From: Bacillus massiliigorillae
Lineage (GTDB): Bacteria; Bacillota; Bacilli; Bacillales; DSM-1321
NCBI RefSeq assembly: GCF_000380245.2
Contig: NZ_HG428742.1
Coordinates: 452,220 to 516,219 of the forward strand
Reading direction: 5' to 3'
DNA length: 64,000 bases
Under the pieces are notes generated by a model that worked only from the letters and a program-made list of their open reading frames with translations, was not told the DNA's origin and made no database searches. Positions 35,405 to 44,774 of this stretch are shown piece by piece. The position numbers and the translations under genes are program-made. How positions within the stretch are numbered: the stretch's first letter is position 1; each line of letters starts with the position of its first letter.

Positions 35405-35442
35405 GCAAGAAAAGCCGCATGTCAGGTGTAAGGCTAGACAAT

Positions 35443-35589
35443 AGAAAAGCGGAAGCGTCCGTTTAGCTTCGTATGGACTGGAGCCCTTCGACTGAGATAA
35501 AGGAAACACGAAGAGCCTAGCGATTTGATGTTGACTTATCGTAGGGAGATTGGTGAAGTCCACTAGAAGCTGGGCGCTGGAGCTAAACA
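35443..35589 (+). repeat. Module A interspersed repeat, copy A6
   Basis: A second copy in tandem with A5, nearly identical to it over the whole length (same AGCTTC/GAAGCT arms). Between them lies a 38-base tail (CGCATGTCAGGTGTAAGGCT) like one near 18450. Together A5 and A6 fill the 419 bases between permease and phosphoglucomutase genes; no gene or clear terminator is seen there. Confidence 0.85.
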
Positions 35590-35678
35590 ATAGAAAAACG
35601 AAGAGCAATCATCCGAGATTGCTCTCACTTTCCATTCAAACAATTATATTCATCAACATAAGAAAGTAGGAACATCAC

Positions 35679-36344
35679 TTGAAAACTCTAGAAGCAGTTA
35701 TCTTTGACTTAGATGGCGTAATTACAGATACAGCAGAATATCACTTCTTAGCTTGGCAAAAACTTGGCGAAGATTTAAACATTCCTTTTGACCGTGAATT
35801 CAACGAAACATTAAAAGGTGTTAGCCGCACAGAATCATTAGAGCGCATTCTCGCACTTGGCAACAAACAAAATGATTTCACGGCAGAAGAAAAAGAAGCA
35901 TTAGCAACGAAGAAAAACGACCACTATGTTGAATTAATCGCTAACATTACAGCAGAAGATTTACTTCCTGGTATTGAAAACTTCTTGAATGAGTTAAAAG
36001 ACGCTGGCATCAAAATCGGTATGGCTTCAGCATCTAAAAACGCTTTTAAAGTAACAGACGGTCTTGGTGTTCAAGATTTATTTGATCATATTGTTGATGC
36101 AGCTACAGTTGCACAATCTAAACCACATCCAGAAGTATTCTTAAAAGCCGCAGAAGCTCTTGGCGTAGATCCTGCAAACTGTATTGGTGTTGAAGACGCA
36201 CACGCTGGTGTAGAAGCAATTAACTCAGCAAACATGCTGGCAGTAGGTGTTGGTGAAGCTGCAATTCTTAACAACGCTAAGCATGTTGTATCTTCTACTG
36301 ATCAATTAACACTTGCTCTTATGAAAGAACTTTTCGCTAAATAA
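35679..36344 (+). CDS. pgmB: Beta-phosphoglucomutase
   Basis: A 221-residue HAD-superfamily enzyme converting beta-glucose-1-phosphate to glucose-6-phosphate. The nucleophile loop VIFDLDGVITDTAEYHFLAW has the two Asp (residues about 9 and 11), MASASKN is motif II, and GVEDAHAGVEAI supplies the Mg-binding Asp. It is the direct partner of GH65 phosphorylases, which release beta-glucose-1-phosphate. The start is TTG at 35679 after a modest AGTAGG. Because two repeats lie between it and the permease, it may depend on read-through or on an unseen promoter. Confidence 0.93.
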   Translation: MKTLEAVIFDLDGVITDTAEYHFLAWQKLGEDLNIPFDREFNETLKGVSRTESLERILALGNKQNDFTAEEKEALATKKNDHYVELIANITAEDLLPGIENFLNELKDAGIKIGMASASKNAFKVTDGLGVQDLFDHIVDAATVAQSKPHPEVFLKAAEALGVDPANCIGVEDAHAGVEAINSANMLAVGVGEAAILNNAKHVVSSTDQLTLALMKELFAK

Positions 36345-36366
36345 GTTAGAAGTCTAATGACAAAAC

Positions 36367-36428
36367 AAAGGCTTGGTAAAAAGATGTCCCTATCCATATA
36401 GGTTGGTATCTTTTGAAGAGCCTTTTTC
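36367..36428 (+). terminator. Intercistronic hairpin between pgmB and the second GH65 gene
   Basis: AAAGGCTT and AAAAGAT on the left pair with ATCTTTT and GAGCCTTTTT on the right, ending in a T run. It lies 36 bases before the GH65 gene and may reduce, but need not block, read-through. Confidence 0.6.
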
Positions 36429-36464
36429 CATAACTATACTCGACAATTTAGGAGGCTCTCCCCT

Positions 36465-38735
36465 ATGACTTGGACATTAACATCCAATAAATTATCCCAA
36501 AAAGACGTACTACAAGACGAAAGCTTATTCTTCCTTGGTAACGGCTTCTTAGGTGTAAGAGGAAACTTTGAAGAAGGCTATGCACCAGATTATACAAGCA
36601 TTCGCGGCACATATATTAATGCATTCCATGATATAACTGAAGTAACCTACGGTGAAAAATTGTATGGCTTCCCTGAAACACAACAAAAACTTATTAATAT
36701 TATCGATGCACAAGAAGTAACCATCTATCTTGATGAAGAACGTTTCTCATTATATGAAGGTGAAGTACTTTCATTCGAGCGCAAGCTTCATATGGATAAA
36801 GGGTTTAGTGAAAGGATAATTCACTGGCGCTCTCCAAAAGGGCAAGAAGTCAAGCTACACTTTAAGCGTCTTGTATCCTTTACAGTTAGAGAAATATTCG
36901 CTATTCAAATTACAATTGAGCCAGTAAACTTCTTTGGCAAAGTAAAGATTGTTTCAACTGTAAATGGTGATGTTGAAAACTTTACAGACCCTAATGATCC
37001 ACGAGTAGCTTCAGGTCATGCAAAGCGTCTGAAAGTATTGATGGCTAAAGAAGAGAATGGCATTTGTACGGTTAAAAACGAAACATATGTATCAAAACTA
37101 CAAACAGCTTGCGCTACTCAATATGCTGTAAACACAAACCATACTGCAAGTCATACTGTTCATAGCGACTGTGTTGAGTCTCACTTCACATTCGAACTAT
37201 CTAACACTGTTACATTCACTAAATGGAATGCATATACAGATACGCTTCGTCATGGTGAAGAGCTTGTCGGAAAAGCAACAGTAGCACTACAATCATTTAT
37301 CAGTTTTGAAGATGCATTGTCTGCTCAAGAAGCATACTTAGCAGACTTCTGGAAAAATGCAGATATTACTATTGAAGGTGATTCAGATCTTCAAGAAGGC
37401 ATTCGTTTCAATCTATATCACTTACTGCAATCTACTGGTCGTGACCCTCATTCAAATATTGCAGCAAAAGGATTATCTGGTGAAGGCTACGAAGGACATT
37501 ACTTCTGGGATACAGAAATCTATATGATTCCCGTCTTCTTAATGACCAAGCCTGAATTAGCAAAAGACCTATTAATCTATCGTTATCACATTTTAGATGG
37601 GGCTCGTGCAAACGCGAAGATTTTAGGTCACAAGCAAGGTGCCCTATTCCCATGGCGTACAATTTCAGGAACAGAATGCTCTGCGTTCTTCCCTGCTGGT
37701 ACAGCCCAATACCATATCAGTGCTGATATTGCATACAGCTATATCCAATACTATTTAGTAACACAAGATATACCTTTCATGGCTGAGTATGGTGCGGAAA
37801 TGCTCTTTGAAACAGCCCGCCTTTGGATTGATGCCGGAAACTTCCACAAAGATAAATTCGTTATCAATGACGTAACAGGTCCGGATGAATATACATGTAT
37901 CGTTAACAATAACTACTATACAAACGTAATGGCAAAGCATAACTTAAAATGGGCTGCGAAGGCTTATCAAATATTAGTTGAACAAGATCAAGATGCTCTA
38001 CAAGCCATTATGAACAAAATTAACTTATCTCAAGATGAAGTAGCACAGTGGCAAAAAGCAGCTGAGTTAATGTTCTTGCCATATGATGCAGAATTAGATG
38101 TGAATCCACAAGACGATAGCTTCTTCCAAAAAGAAGTTTGGGATTTTGATAACACACCGAAGGAGAAACATCCTTTACTGCTTCATTATCACCCATTAAC
38201 TCTGTATCGCTATCAAGTATGTAAACAAGCTGACACAGTGCTTGGACATTTCTTATTAGAAGATGAACAAGCTATGAGCACGATTAAGAATTCATACGAT
38301 TACTATGAAAATATTACAACACATGATTCTTCTCTATCACACTGTGTATTCAGTATTATGGCATCTAAAGTTGGCTATCATGACAAAGCATATCAATACT
38401 TTATTGAAACAGCTCGTCTTGACTTAGATAATACGCATGGTAATACAAAGGACGGACTACACATGGCAAACATGGGTGGAACGTGGATGGCTATTGTTTA
38501 TGGATTTGCAGGCCTACGCGCGAAAGAATCCGGGCTTTCACTTGCACCTATATTACCAAAACAATGGACAGGTTATAAATTCTCGATTACTTACCGCAAC
38601 CGCCAAATTGCAGTAGCTGTTAATAATTCTGCTATAACATTACAACTTCTTGAGGGTGAAGCAGTATCAATATCTGTTTATAATCAATCGATTGATTTAA
38701 TACCTGGCCAAGAAATAGGTCTTCCAATACAATAA
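36465..38735 (+). CDS. GH65 glycoside phosphorylase (maltose/trehalose/nigerose type)
   Basis: A 756-residue GH65 phosphorylase, clearly different from the one at 27341. It has FLGNGFLGVRGNFEEGY at the N-terminus, KGLSGEGYEGHYFWDTEIYMIP, FPWRTISGTECSAFFPAGTAQYHI, the catalytic Glu in VTGPDEYTCIVNNNYYTN, KQADTVLGHFLL and HDSSLSHCVF. The product beta-glucose-1-phosphate would pass to PgmB encoded next to it. The sequence reminds me of Firmicute trehalose phosphorylases more than of YvdK maltose phosphorylase, but I cannot fix specificity by reading. AGGAGGCTC precedes the ATG, and a terminator follows. Confidence 0.87.
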   Translation: MTWTLTSNKLSQKDVLQDESLFFLGNGFLGVRGNFEEGYAPDYTSIRGTYINAFHDITEVTYGEKLYGFPETQQKLINIIDAQEVTIYLDEERFSLYEGEVLSFERKLHMDKGFSERIIHWRSPKGQEVKLHFKRLVSFTVREIFAIQITIEPVNFFGKVKIVSTVNGDVENFTDPNDPRVASGHAKRLKVLMAKEENGICTVKNETYVSKLQTACATQYAVNTNHTASHTVHSDCVESHFTFELSNTVTFTKWNAYTDTLRHGEELVGKATVALQSFISFEDALSAQEAYLADFWKNADITIEGDSDLQEGIRFNLYHLLQSTGRDPHSNIAAKGLSGEGYEGHYFWDTEIYMIPVFLMTKPELAKDLLIYRYHILDGARANAKILGHKQGALFPWRTISGTECSAFFPAGTAQYHISADIAYSYIQYYLVTQDIPFMAEYGAEMLFETARLWIDAGNFHKDKFVINDVTGPDEYTCIVNNNYYTNVMAKHNLKWAAKAYQILVEQDQDALQAIMNKINLSQDEVAQWQKAAELMFLPYDAELDVNPQDDSFFQKEVWDFDNTPKEKHPLLLHYHPLTLYRYQVCKQADTVLGHFLLEDEQAMSTIKNSYDYYENITTHDSSLSHCVFSIMASKVGYHDKAYQYFIETARLDLDNTHGNTKDGLHMANMGGTWMAIVYGFAGLRAKESGLSLAPILPKQWTGYKFSITYRNRQIAVAVNNSAITLQLLEGEAVSISVYNQSIDLIPGQEIGLPIQ

Positions 38736-38738
38736 TAC

Positions 38739-38773
38739 AAAAACCATCAGTACATCTTACTGATGGTTTTTTA
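38739..38773. terminator. Terminator after the second GH65 gene
   Basis: AAAACCATCAGTA pairs with TACTGATGGTTTT with a T run after it. It lies between convergent genes. Confidence 0.85.
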
Positions 38774-38779
38774 TATAAT

Positions 38780-41680
38780 CTACTTTTTGTTCTTAAAAGT
38801 TAGTGTTTCAAATTCTTCAATTGGCATCGGTTTTGCAAAGACATATCCTTGAATTAGATCACAATGAATGCTTTTCAAGAATGCTACTTGCTTCATTCGT
38901 TCTACCCCTTCTGCCACTACTTTAATATCCAAATGATGTGCCATTCTCACCACATCAGCAACCAATATTTCTTCCTTAGTAGATGTCTCTTCTCGATTCA
39001 GAAACGACTTGTCCAACTTGAGAACATCAACCGGCAATACCTTCAATAAATTGAGTGATGAGAAGCCTGTTCCGAAATCATCCATCGAAATTAAAAAGCC
39101 TGCTTGCTTTAGCTCATTCATAATAGTAACGAGAGAATCAATATTCTCTGTAAAAGTTGATTCTGTTAATTCCAGTTCAATCATATGTGATGGAATATCG
39201 TATTTCTTCACTAGTCGAATTAAATTACTAGTAAAATCCGATTTACTTAAATGCACACGAGATACGTTAACAGAAATCGGTACAATTGGATAACCTAAAG
39301 CAATCCATTCTTGAAGCTTTTGACACACTTTCTCAAAAACATAAAAATCTAGTTTAATAATAAAACCATTTTTTTCAAAAAGCGGAATAAAGTCTGCTGG
39401 TGACAGCATTCCTACCTCATTGTTATTCCATCTTACCAAAGCTTCTGCACCAGCAATTTCATGCTGTAATACATCAAATTTAGGTTGTAAATAAACAACG
39501 AATTCTCCTTGAGCAAGTGACAACTCCATGCTTTCTTCAATAAATTTCTCTTTCAAAATTCGATTATGCATATCAGGCGTATAATAAGCAAACGTTTTTC
39601 CAATATCTTTTTTAAGACCTTTTCTTGCTTCATTTGCTTTATCTATTAAAGATGTAATATCTGTTTCACACGACATAATTTTATATATACCACAGCGCAT
39701 CGTTAACTTAAATGGCTTTGGTTGATTATCTCCGTATGCCTGAACACGCTTTAATATAATTGAAATTTTCTCTGCCAACTTTGAAGAGTCACGTTCTTTC
39801 ATTAAAACAAGGAAATAATCCGCTGATCCTCTACCAAACAAATCATCCTTTGTTAATTCTTCCGAAAAACAAGTTGAAATATATATGAGAGCATCATTTC
39901 CAGCTTTAAATCCGTATGTATCATTTATATTTTTGAACTTCTCTACATCCAAATAAAGAATTGAATATTCTTCTGGTGGATTATTTTCTAATATATATTT
40001 AGCATCTAATCTAAATTTTTCAAGATTTCTTATACCCGTTAAGGGATCTGTATAAGCGATTTTTTCTAGCTTCTTTTCCGTTCGTCTATGATTGATGATT
40101 ACACCTATAAAAATAATAGCGAAAATCAAAAAAATCGTACCAATTAAATAAAAACTATATTTCTTGACTAATGTATCCCAAGAAATTTTATAAGGTTTTC
40201 CAAAAGTATTCTGATACATAATATCTTCAAAATGTTTATCTGTAATAGAAGCAATTGATTTATTAAGAATTGAGACCACTCTCGGATCAACTTGCGTAGA
40301 TACACCTATCTTAAGAGGTACAACTGTTTCTGAAACGCCAACCATTCGATAATCAGTATCTTCTTGATCCCGCATTAATTCTGTATATTTATAAACGTTT
40401 ATAACAGTTGTATCAGCATCTCCTTTATTTAAAGCCTCAATACAATCATCAACTGTTTGATAATATACAATTTTTGCACCAGCAAATCTTTTAGAAATGA
40501 AATTAACTGATGACTTATAAGCGGATGGCATAGCAATTGTATAGCCTTTGGACAGTTTAGCCTTTTTTCCTATCAAGACAGCGGGAACATCTATGAATTT
40601 TTGGGTTTCTAGAAATGCCTTGCTTTCTACAAGATTTGTATAACCAGCAAGTAAATCCGCCTTCCCATTTTCAATATACTGAACACTTTCTGCATAATTT
40701 TTGGTTTTAATGTATTCAAACTCAATTCCACTAATTTCAGAAATATTTTTCATTATATCAGCGCTAATTCCCTTATATGTATCTGTTTCATCATCATAGT
40801 ATCCGACAGGTGCATAATCAGGGTCATATACAACGCGCAGTTTTGGTTGAGTACTAACATACTCATTTTCTTCTCTTGTGAATGCTGTATTTTCAATCTC
40901 ATACTTAAAATTTTTCTTGTATAAATCTGCATCAATAAATAAGTTTTCTAATCTCATCTCAGACATTGCTTGATTAAATTCCTTCAACAAAGCGGCATTA
41001 TCTTTGTTTAGAGCTATATAAACACCATTTACAGAAAACTTACTAATGATCTTTGTATCCCTAATGTTAGTAGTCAAGCTTCCTACAAGAATAGCATCCA
41101 CTTGACCACTCTTCAGCCCTTCAACAAGCGATGCTGGGCTAATAAAATCCTTATATTTTACTGAAAAACCATGCACTTTAGAAAATTCCTTAAATTTAGA
41201 AACAAAAAAATCATTTGGAACAATTCCTACTGTTATATTATTAAAGCTTTTAAAATCATTATAAAAAAATTGTTGGTTACTATCGTTTGTAAGTAAAGTT
41301 CCATACTCATATCCGAAATGGAATTTAGGAAAAGCAAACTTGCTTTCACGTGCTTCTGAACGCTCTAAAGGTCCAAATAAATCTAATTCACCTCTCGATA
41401 ATTTTTCTAGCCCTTCATCAAACGTTACTGGAATAAATTCGTATTTCCAATTCGCGTACTTCGCTAATTCTGTTAAATAATCATAAACAAAACCTTGCTT
41501 AAATTCCTTATTAATTGTACTAATTCCGTACCCTTCTAAATAGCCTACTTTTACTATTTTAGTATCTGATGAAGCAAACGTTTGAATAGGCGAATTAAGA
41601 ATAAGAATGAGAACAGCAACTACTCCCCATATGTAAATGGATTTTGTTCGATAAACATTGTTGATAAAATTTAATAACAT
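38780..41680 (-). CDS. Membrane sensor with two PBPb domains, degenerate GGDEF and EAL phosphodiesterase
   Basis: A 966-residue c-di-GMP signalling protein. A signal/anchor helix (residues about 15-37) precedes two tandem type-3 solute-binding domains (about 42-270 and 280-510), a transmembrane helix (YSFYLIGTIFLIFAIIFIGV), a GGDEF domain whose signature is GSADYF and therefore unlikely to make c-di-GMP, and an EAL domain with EALVRW, NVSRVHL, ELTEST, DDFGTGFSSL, KLDKSF, AEGVE and QGY. All the phosphodiesterase residues I know are present. It would hydrolyse c-di-GMP in response to an extracellular amino acid or similar ligand. It is monocistronic and lies beside the sugar island; the ligand is unknown. 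Confidence 0.9.
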   Translation of the reverse strand: MLLNFINNVYRTKSIYIWGVVAVLILILNSPIQTFASSDTKIVKVGYLEGYGISTINKEFKQGFVYDYLTELAKYANWKYEFIPVTFDEGLEKLSRGELDLFGPLERSEARESKFAFPKFHFGYEYGTLLTNDSNQQFFYNDFKSFNNITVGIVPNDFFVSKFKEFSKVHGFSVKYKDFISPASLVEGLKSGQVDAILVGSLTTNIRDTKIISKFSVNGVYIALNKDNAALLKEFNQAMSEMRLENLFIDADLYKKNFKYEIENTAFTREENEYVSTQPKLRVVYDPDYAPVGYYDDETDTYKGISADIMKNISEISGIEFEYIKTKNYAESVQYIENGKADLLAGYTNLVESKAFLETQKFIDVPAVLIGKKAKLSKGYTIAMPSAYKSSVNFISKRFAGAKIVYYQTVDDCIEALNKGDADTTVINVYKYTELMRDQEDTDYRMVGVSETVVPLKIGVSTQVDPRVVSILNKSIASITDKHFEDIMYQNTFGKPYKISWDTLVKKYSFYLIGTIFLIFAIIFIGVIINHRRTEKKLEKIAYTDPLTGIRNLEKFRLDAKYILENNPPEEYSILYLDVEKFKNINDTYGFKAGNDALIYISTCFSEELTKDDLFGRGSADYFLVLMKERDSSKLAEKISIILKRVQAYGDNQPKPFKLTMRCGIYKIMSCETDITSLIDKANEARKGLKKDIGKTFAYYTPDMHNRILKEKFIEESMELSLAQGEFVVYLQPKFDVLQHEIAGAEALVRWNNNEVGMLSPADFIPLFEKNGFIIKLDFYVFEKVCQKLQEWIALGYPIVPISVNVSRVHLSKSDFTSNLIRLVKKYDIPSHMIELELTESTFTENIDSLVTIMNELKQAGFLISMDDFGTGFSSLNLLKVLPVDVLKLDKSFLNREETSTKEEILVADVVRMAHHLDIKVVAEGVERMKQVAFLKSIHCDLIQGYVFAKPMPIEEFETLTFKNKK

Positions 41681-41873
41681 ACGAGAACCTCTCTAGATTA
41701 AATGTATGTAACAATATCATTTTCTTAATCTTCTATTATTAAAGTAACAAATAAATTGCATCTTATTTCAATATAATTAATAAAATTTCGTTACAATTCA
41801 TTAAAAACTGGTACCGATCTTTTTTGGTTAATGTTTATGCTTCTTGATATGTTCTTCCAATCGAAAAGGCCGT

Positions 41874-41904
41874 TGCTTCTAACGAATTAGAAGCAACGGC
41901 TTTT
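41874..41904 (-). terminator. Terminator after lipL
   Basis: AAAAGGCCGTTGCTTCTAA pairs with TTAGAAGCAACGGCTTTT around a short loop. It lies just past the lipL stop. Upstream (about 41808-41850) is a copy of the short C motif ACCGATCTTTTTTGG seen with other repeats. Confidence 0.85.
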
Positions 41905-41910
41905 ATGATA

Positions 41911-42747
41911 TTATTTAATAAACTTTTCATTTCGCTCTTGCATACGTATTAAATAGCCTTCATAGTAGGAGGCTTCTTCTTCCGTAAGCTGCGAAGAATA
42001 AATGGAATCACTATGGTCTTGTATTGCTTTCAAAAACGTTAGCATGACATCCTGTACCGTCAATTCAATCTGTAATAGCTCGCTTAAGGAAGCCATTACC
42101 TCTGGAACGATAGATGGATATACAAACTTTGTCTCTACGTTTTCTTTAGCAATCGAGTAAAACTGCTTCACCAATTCAGCTCGTGTTGATCCACTACCTT
42201 CTACACAAAGGTAAATCTGAACGGCCACTCCATTACGTATTCTTCTTTGCGAAATGCCCGCAAACTTTTTCCCATTGATACTTAAATCATAGCTACCTGG
42301 ACAATAAGAGCCAACAATTTCTCTCGCTTCAATCTCGACATCATACGCTCGGAACATGTAGCGAATGAGTTCAACCATTGCGTCGTACCCTCTATTGATA
42401 TCAATACGTTTATCCACTTCAGGGAAAACTAGCGACAGGTTTAAAACTCCTGTATCTAAAACAACCGCTAAGCCTCCTGAATTGCGAACAATGGCACGAT
42501 AACCATTATCCTCTAAATACTGACGCCCCTTTTCGAGAAAAGGAAGTCGACTATCTTGGATACCAAGAACAACCGTATGGTGATGTACCCACGCTCTTGC
42601 AATGGCTACTGAAGAACCTTGCCCCGCGATATGACAAAGTGTATCATCAGTCGCAAAAGATTGAAGTGCAGAAAACTGTGGTCCCATCGATGTGTGATCA
42701 ATAATTCTCCAGGTCTTTTGATAAAGAATCGAACGTTCTTCCCTCAT
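41911..42747 (-). CDS. lipL: Octanoyl-[GcvH]:protein N-octanoyltransferase LipL
   Basis: A 278-residue amidotransferase that moves octanoyl from GcvH to the E2 subunits in Bacillus lipoic acid synthesis. The BPL/LipB/LplA fold is visible with WVHHHTVVLGIQDSRLPF, RNSGGLAVVLDTGVLNLSL, and the catalytic Cys in GSYCPGSYDLSINGKKFAGISQRR near residue 150. The match to B. subtilis LipL (YwfL) runs the full length. It lies 60 bases downstream of pta on the same strand, as in B. subtilis, with AGGGGGGGAA before the ATG. Confidence 0.93.
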   Translation of the reverse strand: MREERSILYQKTWRIIDHTSMGPQFSALQSFATDDTLCHIAGQGSSVAIARAWVHHHTVVLGIQDSRLPFLEKGRQYLEDNGYRAIVRNSGGLAVVLDTGVLNLSLVFPEVDKRIDINRGYDAMVELIRYMFRAYDVEIEAREIVGSYCPGSYDLSINGKKFAGISQRRIRNGVAVQIYLCVEGSGSTRAELVKQFYSIAKENVETKFVYPSIVPEVMASLSELLQIELTVQDVMLTFLKAIQDHSDSIYSSQLTEEEASYYEGYLIRMQERNEKFIK

Positions 42748-42808
42748 CTCGCGTGTTCCCCCCCTTTTGCTTCGTTACTCGCATTTTGTACTAGCCAAAA
42801 GCAAAATC

Positions 42809-43780
42809 TTACAGTGATTGACCAGCTGTAATTAATGCAAGCTTGTACACATCTTCTGCGTTACAACCACGAGATAAATCGTTAACTGGACGATTTAAAC
42901 CTTGTAAGATTGGTCCAACAGCCTCAAAGTTACCTAGACGTTGCGCAATTTTGTATCCAATATTTCCCGCTTCAAGACTTGGGAATACAAATACATTTGC
43001 ATCGCCTTTAATAACTGAATCTGGAGCTTTTTGTGCAGCTACTGAAGGAACAAATGCTGCGTCGAATTGGAATTCACCATCAACAACTAATGCTGGGTCT
43101 AGTTCTTTCGCAATTCTTACTGCTTCAGAAACTTTATCTGTTTCTGGAGACTTAGCAGAACCTTTTGTAGAGAAGCTTAGCATTGCTACTTTAGGATCAA
43201 TGCTGAACATGCTAGCTGTTTTAGCACTTTCAACAGCAATCTCAGCAAGATCTTGGCTATCTGGAGCAATATTGATTGCACAGTCTGCCATAACAAGCTT
43301 TTCTTCACCGCGAACCATGATAAATACACCAGATGTTTTACGAATACCTGGTTTTGTTTTGATGATTTGTAATGCCGGGCGTACAGTATCAGCTGTTGAA
43401 TGAACTGCTCCACTTACTAATCCATTTGCTTTATTCACGTGTACAAGCATTGTACCAAAGTAGTTTGCATCTAATAAAATTTTCTGTGCATCTTCTACTG
43501 TTACTTTACCTTTACGACGTTCTACAAATGAAGCTACTAGTTCATCCATTGCTTCATAGTTTGCTGGATCATATATTTCAACAGAATCAAGTGAAGCACC
43601 TAATTCTTTTGCTTTGCTTTCGATGTTTGCAACATTTCCTACCAAGATTGGTGTTAAAATGTTTTCAGCTGCTAATCTGCTTGCAGCAGTTAAGATGCGC
43701 TCATCTGCGCCTTCAGGAAAAACGATTTTCACATTTTGACCTGCTACTTTGTTTTTCAATGAAATAAATAAATCACTCAC
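42809..43780 (-). CDS. pta: Phosphate acetyltransferase
   Basis: A 323-residue phosphotransacetylase interconverting acetyl-CoA and acetyl-phosphate, the first step of overflow acetate formation. The single-domain PTA_PTB fold has KIVFPEGADERIL at the N-terminus, VSGAVHSTADTVRPALQIIK and NVFVFPSLEAGNIGYKIAQRL, the latter near the CoA site. Length equals that of B. subtilis Pta. AAGGAGGAT lies ahead of the GTG/ATG region at 43780 (GTGAGTGATTTA reading). It is followed by lipL. No clear cre site is seen before it, although pta is CcpA-activated in B. subtilis. Confidence 0.95.
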   Translation of the reverse strand: MSDLFISLKNKVAGQNVKIVFPEGADERILTAASRLAAENILTPILVGNVANIESKAKELGASLDSVEIYDPANYEAMDELVASFVERRKGKVTVEDAQKILLDANYFGTMLVHVNKANGLVSGAVHSTADTVRPALQIIKTKPGIRKTSGVFIMVRGEEKLVMADCAINIAPDSQDLAEIAVESAKTASMFSIDPKVAMLSFSTKGSAKSPETDKVSEAVRIAKELDPALVVDGEFQFDAAFVPSVAAQKAPDSVIKGDANVFVFPSLEAGNIGYKIAQRLGNFEAVGPILQGLNRPVNDLSRGCNAEDVYKLALITAGQSL

Positions 43781-44019
43781 AATAAAAATCCTCCTTATTT
43801 CTTATATGATAAGCATACCCTCTTATCATCAAAATTTCTACGGAAGTAACAGAAAAGTTCCAGTTTTGTTTATTCCGAAATGTTTGTTTTATCAATCAAA
43901 TCCACTCGCTGTTCACATTTAATATGCTGTTCACAGTGCTTAGCTGACCTATTTTCTTCATAAGGTATGATATAGTAAATGATGATAAATATAGAAGGTA
44001 ACTGTGGGAGTGATTATTA

Positions 44020-44763
44020 ATGAGTGAAGCAGCACAAACTTTAGATGGATGGTATTGCTTGCATGATTTCCGCACTATGGATTGGACAACTTGGAAAATG
44101 CTTTCAAGCGATGAAAGACAAGCAGCCATTTCTGAATTTTTAGGATTAGTTGAAAAGTGGAATAAAACAGAAGCAGAAAAAGCTGGTAGTCATGCATTAT
44201 ATTCAATCGTTGGACAAAAAGCCGACTTCATGATGATGATTGTCCGCCCTACAATGGAAGAATTAAATGAAATTGAAACGGAATTCAACAAGTCAAAACT
44301 AGCTGAATTCACAATTCCAGCTCATTCATATGTTTCTGTTGTAGAACTAAGTAATTACTTACCAGCTGGTGAAGATCCTTATCAAAATCCACAAATTCTA
44401 GCACGTCTTTATCCAACTCTTCCAAAAGCAAAACATGTTTGCTTCTATCCAATGGACAAGCGTCGCCAAGGTGAAGATAACTGGTATATGCTACCTATGG
44501 AAGAACGCCGCGGCTTAATGCGTTCTCATGGAATGATTGGTCGAAAATATGCTGGAATCGTTAAACAAATCATCACTGGTTCAGTAGGTTTTGATGATTA
44601 TGAATGGGGAGTTACATTATTCTCTGACGATGTTCTTCAATTCAAGAAACTTGTATATGAAATGCGTTTCGATGAAGTAAGTGCTCGTTATGGTGAATTT
44701 GGTCAATTCTTCGTCGGTAATCTACTGCAAGAAGAGAAAATTACTTCTTTTCTTCACGTATAA
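44020..44763 (+). CDS. hemQ: Coproheme decarboxylase HemQ
   Basis: A 247-residue chlorite-dismutase-fold protein that completes heme synthesis in Gram-positive bacteria by oxidative decarboxylation of coproheme III. Conserved CFYPMDKRRQGEDNWYMLP holds the reactive Tyr (near residue 143) and the coproheme-contact Lys; RSHGMIGRKYAG contains the proximal His near residue 170; SVGFDDYEWGVTLF is also typical. It is divergent from pta, as in B. subtilis (YwfI). The start follows a TGGGAGTG ribosome site. A strong hairpin follows. Confidence 0.95.
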   Translation: MSEAAQTLDGWYCLHDFRTMDWTTWKMLSSDERQAAISEFLGLVEKWNKTEAEKAGSHALYSIVGQKADFMMMIVRPTMEELNEIETEFNKSKLAEFTIPAHSYVSVVELSNYLPAGEDPYQNPQILARLYPTLPKAKHVCFYPMDKRRQGEDNWYMLPMEERRGLMRSHGMIGRKYAGIVKQIITGSVGFDDYEWGVTLFSDDVLQFKKLVYEMRFDEVSARYGEFGQFFVGNLLQEEKITSFLHV

Positions 44764-44774
44764 TTATTATTTAT

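Noticed and set aside
41809..41822. ACTGGTACCGATC resembling a T-box core (TGGNACCGCG)
   Set aside because: The GCG part is absent, no specifier or antiterminator stem is visible, and the motif belongs to the repeated C motif.
43781..44019. cre site before pta
   Set aside because: pta is CcpA-activated in B. subtilis, but I found no sequence here that fits the cre consensus.
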